Notes under the pieces: model-generated
Databases searched by the model: none
Told to the model about the DNA's origin: nothing
What the model saw: the letters and a program-made list of their open reading frames with translations, nothing else
Assembly: GCA_032718475.1 (NCBI GenBank)
Contig: JAUCBJ010004103.1
Coordinates: 1 to 47,994 of the forward strand
Length of the DNA stretch: 47,994 nucleotides
Direction of reading: 5' to 3'
Origin: Nemertoderma westbladi
Lineage: Eukaryota; Xenacoelomorpha; Nemertodermatida; Nemertodermatidae
Shown here: positions 19,788 through 29,337 of the stretch, one piece after another
Layout of the letters: each line of letters begins with the position of its first letter
Position numbering within the stretch: position 1 is the first letter of the stretch
Translations under genes and position numbers: made by a program

Positions 19788-21614
19788 ATGAGGCCCATCA
19801 CCCATATCTACTCTGGCGCACATGACCCACCATTGGCTGTTGCAGCTCATCTGCTGGGTCATGCCCTGTACCCTTGCTGCCAGGTGCAGGTCGCAGTGAA
19901 GTGCACTTAGAGTGGACATGAGAACACTCTACTCCTGACCAGCCATTGGTAGATCACCATCTGCCTGGTCAGGCCATAAACCCCTGCAGCCAAGTATATG
20001 GGTTCTTAATCCAGGACCAAGGGCGTCCCTATCCCAGAACGAAGGGGGTCCTAGTTACAGGACCAGAGTTGCCCATTATATATAAATTATAGTTTATTGT
20101 AGTTTTCTAACCCCACCTCCCGTTCCATCTCAATCAGTAGTTTAGTGATTTAATCCACTAGAGCCTACTTAGTAAGATCAACTCGGCATTGAGCTGCTTA
20201 TAGCCTTATATCTGTTATACTATACTGTACGACATTCGCGCAGCGCGTGAGATAAGTTAATATTTTGTATCAACTCGAATGAATTGTAAGCAATTAAGCA
20301 GATTTCACCTATTGACTTTGCCCCCCTAACGGAAGACTGGGTAAATGCAGACGGTTTAAACCCTCACAAAATTCACATTGAGGTAGAAAAAATATATCCA
20401 GTACCAGTGTCAAATCAGCTCGATAATAATAAATAATCTTAAACAATAATATACGAAATGGCAGAAGGTTTCCATTTCAGACACTTCTCTGTAGCAGTAG
20501 ACTGGATAATTGCAGATGGCTTATCGGCCCCACAAATACACAGCTTATAGTTTAGAACAATATCTTTCAAGTTTCATCTATGGTACGGATACGGTAATAA
20601 ATAATGAAATGGGAAGTTTTTCTCTTTCAGACATTTCGCCCCCTACAGCAGATTTTACAAGTGTATATGGACATGTTCTCCACAAAGACACAAGTCCTCC
20701 AGTACATATCTGCCAAAGGTCAGCCATTGTAGATCAAGCTATAAACAACGAAATGGGAAATGGCTTCCTCTTTTAAGAGTTTCTCTCTCTAGGGGCTGGA
20801 AACTGCAGACCAATTACCGTCACCACAAAGACGCAGGCTGTGTTCGAGTACAACTCTACCAAGTTTCAGCTTGAACGGATTAAAGGCAAACAAATGGTAG
20901 ACATTTAATGTTTACACATGTAGCCTCTAGCGGGAGACTATGTTGAACTCATGGTGTCCGAAAGTTTCTAATAAACCTAAATTTTTGGCCGTATTTATGC
21001 CTACAAATTTTCAACTCGACAGCTTAAAATCCGACAAATTGAATAGCATGACAAAATAGTAACAACAACGACAACAAACTATTACTATTTTGCCATTATT
21101 GTCCCACGCCACCACCCCCCCCCCCCCCCCCCCCCCCCCTCCCACAGTATAGCGTCAGTTCGCTAAGGAGGCACCGCCATCTTCGTGGCCCGTCCCACAA
21201 TTCTGCAAATTTTAAACCACTCCCTAACCTTGTCAGTTCGCTAAGGCTTCGCGAACTTTGTGGCTCGCCCCTCGTTCAAGTGATGATAACACTTGTTTAA
21301 ACTGTTGTACTGTTGTACTGGGCGGTTTCGCTATTAGATTACCAGGACATTGATGTTAACAAACTGCTGTGCAATTGCGACATCTATCACCAGCTGTGTT
21401 TATTTAGATCAGCTGATTTGCTTTCATTGGTTTGTTTGTAAACATTACCGTGTAGGCTACCGTGTACGCCACCTACTTCTGTACCAGTACTTACCTCAGT
21501 ACCTAACACTGTAACACCTACGTCCCTCCATTCTGCCATTCCTGTTTCAGTGTTTCTCAGTTTGTTGACAGTCCTGCAGTCTGCAGTCTGAATGTCACAC
21601 CTGCAGACCTGCCA
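19788..21614. other. Gene-free repeat-bearing stretch
   Basis: No coding region is supported. 19790-20000 holds a degenerate repeat (CATCTGCTGGGTCATGCCCT and CATCTGCCTGGTCAGGCCAT blocks). 20320-20890 holds three loosely similar modules of about 220-250 bp (each with ...GCAGAY...CACAAA), the last containing CAAGTTTCAGCTTGAACGGA. A poly-C run of 25 lies at 21115-21139, and GTCAGTTCGCTAAGG is repeated near 21146 and 21226. Confidence 0.5.
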
Positions 21615-21619
21615 CCTGC

Positions 21620-22988
21620 CAGTTAGGTACAATGGCCAAATCTGGCAATGATTGTGATTGCCATATTTGGCAACCAAGCAAAATCTGGAAACATTTCTGA
21701 TTGCCTGATTTGGCAACTATATAAAGCCGTTGTTGCCATATTTGGCAACTTAACTAACTCATTGAATATGGCTTATATGGTTCTGCGTCATTAAGTCCTT
21801 CTATGGCAGTATGGTCATTCCTTAGATCCTGAAATGTTAATGTTAGGCCTAGAAAAAAGGGATAGGGCCAGGTTACAGGTTATACTTATACCGGTAGTGG
21901 CATATTCTAAGTTCTAACCAATACAGCAATATATCCTAATAAAGGAGGTGAGAATGAGAGTCAATAACACAAACACAGACTGACTGGTGATAGTTTATTT
22001 TTGCTAGTAATCTCTGGCGCTGCTTGGGGAGGTGGTTGATTGTTGTTTGTACCAATAATAGTTTAGTAGTTAAAGATTATAACTGTGTAATGCTGATACA
22101 ATTGCCCAGCAATCTAAATCATCCTTCTACTCTTATATCAGTTCAGTATATCTATCTTTCCATTCCTACATCAGTACATAACATAACATTCAGACATAAA
22201 ATGAAAATAATTTCATCCCGTTTTCATTAGGCTGTTTAGGGCCTACTAGAAACAATTTGGTTGAATCCCTTAACACGCGTTTTGGTTTTCTCAGTCTTTC
22301 TAAATTTTGACACTATTTTTCTTCTGTCACGCCGTTTCTCAAACTTTAATGCCCCCTTGCCTTCTTGCTTCCTTTTGGTGATGTTCACGTTCTGACGTTG
22401 TCAAATATTATTACGTTTATTTCCATTTCAGCCTTTGAAGCATGTGATTCTTTAGTTTTGTGTATGCCTATACCATATACCAGTCTACCAGTACGGTATC
22501 TGTTACAGATCTTTTTGTCATCTTTCCATAACATATTAACAACATATCAAACAGTCAAATACATTCTGACATTTCATCAACTAATGTTTTGTTTATAAAT
22601 CATCACAACTCGACAAGGGTAAGCAAGAAGTAAGCAATTTTGAAGTAATTTACAATGACAGAGTTACTGACAGGGCTGCACAATGATAATTGTTGCCAAA
22701 AATGGCAACCATTAATTTTCTTTAATTCTAATGGTTGCCAAAAATGGCAATAATTATTTTAGGCACATTTCGGCCTATTGCTAAGAGAAATTCAGACGAT
22801 GATTTTTTTTCTTATACGGTCAATTATATTTAAATTTCGCGCTCTTTTCACTTACCTATTTACCAAAATGCGATTTTGCTTCTGGGCGTGCGAAAATTAG
22901 AAAAACCAAAAGTTGCCAGATTTGGCAATAAACATTGCCATATGTGGCAACTTTTGAGGTTGCCAGATTTGGCCATTGTACCTAACTG
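21620..22988. mobile_element. Non-autonomous DNA transposon, TTGCCA-rich ends
   Basis: The left end CAGTTAGGTACAATGGCCAA is mirrored exactly at 22969-22988, and the match extends to about 28 bp. The 5-bp direct repeat CCTGC flanks both ends (21615-21619 and 22989-22993). Near both ends and in the interior (about 22690-22760), short palindromes of the type TTGCCAnnnnTGGCAA recur many times, as expected of transposase-binding sites. No transposase is encoded. CAG termini with subterminal repeats suggest a hAT-like family, but the 5-bp duplication is short for that, so the superfamily is open. Confidence 0.85.
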
Positions 22989-23296
22989 CCTGCACGATGC
23001 ATCTGATCATTCTGACTGTGATGCAGTTATTTTGGCAGACTGATGCCAGGATGAATCACATACCTGACTCGTGACTGCAGGACTGCCTGATCACCTGACA
23101 GCCTGATCACCCTGCTGCCCTGATCCAGTGATTTTACTGCTGTGAACGTTTGAGGATCTGTCAGTCTGTCTGTCTTGATATTTTCTGATTGTAAGGCCTA
23201 TTGTATGATTGTACAGCTTGACAGTTGTCCGGCGCTGGGTACCGGCTGACCGGTCAGCCGGTAGCAGGGTAGGCCTAACAGCCTAATGCTGTAATG

Positions 23297-24409
23297 CAGT
23301 CAGGAACACTAGTCACAATTTGCAATTTGTTCAATTTACAACCAGAATGTGCTGATCATGTTTGCGCGGAAAATGCTCTCAAATTGCAATTTTTCCATAG
23401 AAACCGACAGACCGATGCTAAATTTAATTTGAAAACCGGCCAGCCAGCCGGCCTGCCGGCAGTCTGGCAGGGGTGCTGGTCACCTCGCCGCACTGCCACT
23501 TCGCCGCAGGTCACCTCGCCGCAGATAATGTGCGGCGAGGTGTCTTGCATCTTGCGGCGAGTGGCGAGGTGTCTCACTGCAAATGCCATTTCACCGACAA
23601 TTATCGGACACCTCGCCGCAAATGGAATAATGTTAACTGGAAAAGCCACGATCTAAGCACCCGTACGTTTTTTTAGCGTTTCAGTGCCCCGCAAACCGGA
23701 AATTCCCACTGCATTATTTCCTAAAACGTGAATTACAGCCAAGATGTGTCCGGCTTCTGCTTTGAGGACTACTGCAGTTAGGAACACTGGTCACTTTCTG
23801 GCTGAAGCTCAGCCAAAAATTGTCCACATATTTACAGCCAGAAAGTGTCCGTGCAGCCACTATTTGTCCTTCACAGGCTGCAATTATATTTCCGGACATA
23901 TTTTGGCTGTAACTCGACTAGTACTCAAAGCAGAAGCTGAGCACATTTTTATTTTTAATATTATGATAGTTATCCCAACGATGAGATTCTAATTCTCAAA
24001 TTAATTTATACAGAATTTTATGGCGATTCTAATGGCATAATTTTTAGAATGCCAATGTTAAAATTTCACTGCCGGTTTTCAAATGAAATTTAGCATTGTT
24101 TTCTATGGAGAAATTTCACTCTGAGAGCGTTTTCCGCGGACACATTCTGGCTGTAAATTGGACATATTGTGACCAGTGTTCCTGACTGTACTGCAGTACT
24201 GGACTAGTGAAGTTACAGTTACAGCCCAAATATGTCCTGAAATATAATCACAGTCTGTCAGAGTGTCATCCTGTGAAAGACAATGTGTGACAAAGTGCAT
24301 GCATGGACACTTTCTGGCTGTGAATGTTACCGGTAAATACTGAAATAAGTGGACAATTTTTGGCTGAGTTCCAGCCAGAAATTGTGCAGTCAGCCAGTGT
24401 TCCTAACTG
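23297..24409. mobile_element. Composite foldback element with four related ends
   Basis: Four copies of an end sequence CAGTyAGGAACACTrGTCAC occur: pointing right at 23297 and 23775, pointing left with ends at 24188 and 24409. By sequence, 23297-23445 pairs with 24060-24188 (shared GAAAACCGGC and TTTCCATAGAAA blocks), and 23775-23929 pairs with 24204-24409 (shared CAGCCAAAAATTGTCCAC and ACAGCCAGAAAGTGTCC). The two pairs overlap rather than nest. 23480-23630 has a cluster of CACCTCGCCGC repeats in both orientations. No transposase and no clear target duplication. The flanking 22994-23296 holds nothing recognisable. Confidence 0.7.
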
Positions 24410-24829
24410 GATATAGAAACTAGGGAAGTAAATTACATTGGTGAAGCTGTTCAGTCAGTCAGTAGGCCTATGGTAAGTTGAAAAAGACTGTAAGAGTAAG
24501 AAGGAAAAGGAGAAAGTTAATTAAGTGAGTAACAGTGTAAGGGAGTAGGCCTACCGGTAAGGGAAATGTTAATTAATCGTACCGGTACCAGTAATAGGTC
24601 AGTACAGTTATGAGTTACCGGTAATGCAGTTAATAAATTTTCACTAAACATAACTGATCATATGCCTGGTAGTAAAAATAGTATGTAGTAAAAATAACCC
24701 ATGCCAAACTGCCAAATAGGGTTGAACAGTAAAAGTGATAGACTACATGTGCGTGCATTAAGTTTGGTTTAATTCCATCAAAAACTTAAGACTTCAGAGA
24801 CTGCCCATGCAGCCATGGTTGTAGGCGTA
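24410..24829. other. Gene-free stretch
   Basis: A/T-rich with several CCGGTA-type short motifs. I see no gene and no clear repeat here. Confidence 0.5.
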
Positions 24830-24879
24830 GCTCACGCCCCTATTGAAAAGTTTTATTTTCTGCGCCGAACGCGGCGGTG

Positions 24880-25130
24880 GGTGCAAAAAATCCTGCGTCG
24901 GCTCTGAGCAAAACCACGCCGGGTGCAAAAAATCCTGCGCCGGCTCTGAGCAAAACCATGCTGGGTGCGAAAAATCTTGCGCCGGCTCTGAGCAAAACCA
25001 CGCCGGGTGCAAAAAATCCTGCGCCGGCTCTGTGCAAACCCGCGCCCATGCTGGGTGCAAAAATCTTGCGCTGGCTCTGTGCAATGCAAAATGCTGCGCC
25101 AGGTGAAAAATCTTGCGCCGGCTCTTCAAA
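24880..25130 (+). repeat. 42-bp tandem repeat, about 6 units
   Basis: Units begin GGTGCAAAAAATCCTGCGCC at 24880, 24922, 24964 and 25006 (exact 42-bp steps), then 25054 and 25102 (48-bp steps). Since 42 is a multiple of 3, all frames on both strands stay open; these frames are artefacts. Confidence 0.9.
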
Positions 25131-26149
25131 GCTGCACCGGACTGACTAGTATATATAAAACATAAAATCTCCATGATACATACTGTACAGTACCTTTAGT
25201 TTATTATGTTATCTATAATACAGTAATACTGCACCTGCATATAGTACTGTATGTAATGAATGAAATATGTATGTAATGAAACATATCCCACATGACCCCC
25301 CCCCCCTCCCATCCCCTGTCTTAGTTGATGGTACCTACAAGAGACATGTATTCATTTAAATACTGCATGATATCGTATTAGAAATTCAACAAACTTATGT
25401 TCCATAGAAAGTAATAATAAGATACCAAAATAAAAAAAGTAAATAATAATAAATAAAAAAGTATGGGGTTTTATGGATTTAGATATTTGATTATATTAAA
25501 CTTTATATGGTTTTAATAATTATTATTTCTTGCATGTTGAACTAAATCATCAGGTACAGCGTGCCATTAAGAAGTATTCATGGTATTGGCATTTGTTTGT
25601 AAAGAACTTCGTTCGTAAACATTCCGTTCTTTAAACGAACGAAAGTAGTGGGTGGGTGAAATGAAACTATGGATACAGAGACGGCAACAAGTACAGTAAG
25701 CTGGTAAGTGCGTTGTTTTATTCCAAAAGTGTAACATTACAAAACAACTACTTAAGAAACACTGCATGTAAATTTTTGTTGTCAATGTTATGTTTATTAA
25801 TATCGCCAGAATAACAATAAAATATTAATTTTTGCACATGTACATACACGTACAGTAGATTAAAATAAAATGAACACATATATGGCAAAGTACGCTCATA
25901 AGCGTACAGTATGTACTATTGTAATGAAAATACGGATAATGGTATTCAGGTAAAATAATTAAAATTATAGTTTATTTACAGTACTTACACGTTCGTGGGG
26001 CTTTCGCGCAGCACGAGAGCCTAAATTAGAAAGTACATTATAATATACTCTCTATTAGATATACGAAAACTGCCTTTCCTAAAATATATATGAGTGAAGG
26101 CTATCAAGGGACAATTTTACAATACTCTATAGGATACAACACAACGGAT

Positions 26150-26365
26150 GTAGGACAATTTGGTCCCGAACAATTCGGTCCGGACAATTCGGTCCCAAAA
26201 CACTAAATAAATGGGACCGAATTGTCCGGGACCGAATTGTCCGGACCGAATTGTCCGGGACCGAATTGTCCGGGACTGAATTGTCCGGGACCGAATTGCC
26301 CGGGACCGAATTGTCCGCGACCGTATTGTCCAGACCGAATTGTCCGTGACTGAATTGTCCTGCTT
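26150..26365. repeat. Array of GGGACCGAATTGTCC units in both orientations
   Basis: About ten units of GGGACCGAATTGTCC, 15-18 bp apart, run from about 26214 to 26360. Three inverted units (GGACAATTCGGTCC) come just before them (26154-26195). The two orientations can fold into a long hairpin around 26196-26213. Confidence 0.88.
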
Positions 26366-27042
26366 CCCAACCCAACATAATCTTTTATTATGTGCAGTTT
26401 TATTTATACCCTTCTATGACAGCGGTGTCTCCATCCAAATAATATAATATAAATATAGCTTATACAATACAGCAATATGTAAATAAATAAACTGACTAAC
26501 CAATAGCAATAATGACTGATAAGCTGATAGCTGGAATTGTGATAGCCTACATGCCTACTTCATGACAGCATAAAGCTAAATACCTAAATAAATGACCAGT
26601 TGCAGTCAGCCAGTGTGAGTTTCTATTCTGCCTCCTGCATGGCCAGTTGGTTTTATTGTGTTGCTGTGCTGTGCTGATGAACGCATGTCTGCTGTCGAGT
26701 CGTGCTCTGTCTCAGTCTCACTATCTGCCTGGTGCTAGGTTCGGCTGATTTCTGTACCAGGCAAATATGTACGCCGGGTGTGCTGGGCTGATTCCTGCTC
26801 CAGCGCTGGGTCAATTTCTGCAGCGACGACGCCAGAAATATTTCGACACCTGCTGCGCCGAGCGCAGCATCTCTATCATTGCTAGCGCTCCGCCGGCTAC
26901 GCCGGCGTAGCACATCTCTGCGCCGACCATTCCGGCTCATTACCCGGCGTAGCACATTTCTGCGCCAGTTCCCGGCGCAAGTTCTAGTGCTGCGCCGAAC
27001 GTGTTCGGCGTACATGTAAAACTTTTCAACAGGGGCTCACGC

Positions 27043-27506
27043 TCTCATTACCTCCAAAAATATTATTTTTTTATCTGAGATAATTTATCGTGTGGCAACC
27101 AGTGCGACATTGCGTTGCACTTGTGTCAATCTTCATTGCATATTGCTTTTTGTATTTTCCAGATAGCCGATATATAACTGTAAAATATTGACTGATGAGA
27201 TGATACTATAAGTCCACAATATAGGCCTGCCTAGGTTCTATGCTACAGTCACTCAGTACTAAGGTTCTAGAGTTCTACTTCATTATATTAATGTTGAATT
27301 ATATAAGCATAAGCCTAGATCTGTAGATAGTATGTGTTAATGTGTGTGTTGGGCGTTATTGATTTTTATAACCATCAACGTATATAATTATTAAACACAG
27401 CATAAGCAGAGCTTACTCATAGTTACGGTATCTTAAATTATTGTTGTTATGTGACAGTGTGGTAATCAACACATATTCCAACATATATAACTGTACTACT
27501 AGTACT
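27043..27506. other. Gene-free stretch
   Basis: A/T-rich between two inserted elements. I see nothing supportable in it. Confidence 0.5.
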
Positions 27507-27514
27507 ATACATAC

Positions 27515-28333
27515 TAGGGCTCGATCGGAGCTCCGGCCTCCGGCTCCGGCTCCGGCCATTTTGGCACCTCCGGCTCCTGCTCCGGCTCCGGTAAAAATAT
27601 TGCCGGAGTTAATTTTTTAATAAAGTATTATATTTCGTGCATATTCTAATCTGAACAATTATTTACACTAAGTACTGAAGTAAGTACTGTAGTACAGCTT
27701 CAATATCAAGCATAATACAGTAATACCGGTACTGCAGTACTGCAGTATTACTTAAAGTCAATGACTGACTGACTGTACTGCAGTACTGGTACTGGCCAGC
27801 TGGCAGGCTGGCTGACTAGCAGACTATTACAGACAGACAGATAGGCCCTACTGTAAAAAATTGTAAATGCTATGAATGTACACTGTAGCTGTACCACTGC
27901 AGCCATTTACTGCTGTCATGCCATGCCAGCATACTGTACTGCAGTACTGGTACAAGTACGGTAGGTAGGCTACCTACAGTACACACTACACACCTCTACC
28001 ACAGTTCAGCAGTTAGTGAGTTAGGTACTGTAGGTAATATTTAGCCGTCAGCGTCAGGCCGTCTGTCCGTGATAACTTACCGGTAATTAATTACCTGTAC
28101 TTAAATTTTAAATTGAAAATTCGTAAATCTATAAATTATGAAATTAATTAGACCTACAGTATGATTGATTATGAGCGATTGGCGAACGATAACCATACTT
28201 TATTTTTTTTAAATAAATAATTAAATTTTTACAATTTTTGAAAAACTCCGGCTCCTGCTCCGGCTCCGGCCAAATTGTCCAACTCCGGCTCCTGCTCCGG
28301 CTCCGGCCAAATCCCAACTCCGATCGAGCCCTA
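27515..28333. mobile_element. hAT-like MITE with CCGGCTCC subterminal repeats
   Basis: Perfect 16-bp terminal inverted repeats, TAGGGCTCGATCGGAG at 27515 and its complement ending at 28333. A perfect 8-bp target duplication ATACATAC flanks them (27507-27514 and 28334-28341). TAGGG ends and an 8-bp duplication are typical of hAT elements. Next to each end are runs of CCGGCTCCGGCTCC, probable transposase-binding repeats. The 819-bp interior is A/T-rich with many CTGCAGTACTG motifs and no coding region. Confidence 0.92.
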
Positions 28334-28341
28334 ATACATAC

Positions 28342-29223
28342 ATCTAGGTGAAAGTGGGGGTGTAGAATATTTGGGTAGGCCTAAGACAACAAGAGGAAAC
28401 AAGAAACAACTGAAGTTCATGCAGTATATTTATTTATCAAGGTGTACTTTACTCACAGACTCGCATACCAAATATCCCATGAACAAAATCCCGAAACAAC
28501 TCATGAACAGAACAGAATCCGCTGTAGTCATGAACCAGGCGCTCAAAATTTTAATTTTGCACCCACTTACTTACCTTGACAACAACAATATAAAAATTCC
28601 AGAAAGACACTTTATTATTATATTTCTATGATTAAGAAAATAATGTCCAAAGTCACAAAATGATCGGCCCGCGCTAATTTAAGCATCAGGCTCGCTGCAT
28701 GATCTGTTATTTAGTACACCTTGATAGGCCTATTTAATTATAGATACAATCTAAAAATTACGAATTTTTAAGATAAAATCAAACTGGAACTAATTCGTAG
28801 GCATAGGTTTCTTATAACTTAAATGAGAATAACATGGCCATATTTCAACTTATTTTGTGTTTGAATAAATAAACCACTACCGGTATATATATATATATTT
28901 TTATACTTAAATGCATTTTGTAGACTGGTAGGTCTCCGTTTCTTTAAGGCTGCTACATTATATATATATGTGGACCTGAAGGTAGTTATAGGCCTATATA
29001 CTAGTTTTGTGTTACCGGTATATAAGGTTGCTATTCATTTTTTGACAAGTTTTCTTGTTTTTTTTTATAGCGCTATCATACTAGTGTACCGTACCGTAAG
29101 CGTATTAATTTTCCAGAACTCGAACCCATAAAGCTATATAATATTTATGTATCGCATCCCTAAGATTATTTCCTGCTCCAATTTGTTATTTATTCAATCA
29201 AATTAATTCAAACCAGTAGCGGA
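28342..29223 (+). promoter_or_regulatory. Region upstream of the UBALD start codon
   Basis: This should contain the promoter and 5' UTR of the gene starting at 29224. No CCAAT/TATA pair is convincing; TATATATA runs at about 28884 and 28959 are simple repeats. An in-frame TAA at 29161-29163 precedes the ATG, which supports 29224 as the start. Transcription start not determined. Confidence 0.35.
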
Positions 29224-29337
29224 ATGGAGAATGAGAACCTGAAACGTCACGCTATCTTGAACCAGTTTGTGGCAGCGACTGGGACTAGCTTTGAAGATGC
29301 AGCAAACTTGTTGGAATCATGTCAATGGCAGTATCAG
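29224..29337 (+). CDS. UBALD: UBALD-family protein, exon 1
   Basis: 38 codons from ATG 29224 to CAG 29337, followed by a GTAGGG donor. They encode the first helices of the UBA-like domain: LKRHAILNQFV, then AANLLESCQWQYQ. This follows vertebrate UBALD1/2 (FAM100), which have an INQFV block and an LL...WQF block at the same spacing. An upstream in-frame stop (29161) fixes the start. UBALD proteins are small, poorly characterised and predicted to bind ubiquitin or related partners; that role is from the family name, not from this sequence. The last 13 bases of this exon (ATGGCAGTATCAG) are the seed of the minisatellite that fills the start of intron 1. Confidence 0.92.

Larger units (their letters stand above)
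24838..27034. mobile_element. Non-autonomous DNA transposon with 8-bp TSD (2.2 kb)
   Basis: The left end CCCTATTGAAAAGTTTTA is mirrored on the right (CCCTGTTGAAAAGTTTTA read inward from 27034). Both are followed by a TGCGCCGAAC/TACGCCGAAC block. The 8-bp repeat GCTCACGC flanks both sides (24830-24837 and 27035-27042). Subterminal G/C-rich repeats differ from the A/T-rich core: about six 42-bp units on the left (24880-25130) and GGCGTAGCACATTTCTGCGCC-like units on the right (26850-27010). The interior includes a 15-18-bp array at 26150-26365. No transposase is found. An 8-bp duplication fits hAT or P-type elements. Confidence 0.85.

Noticed and set aside
24794-25174. Cys/Ala-rich frames on both strands
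   Set aside because: Products of the 42-bp tandem repeat, which keeps all frames open.
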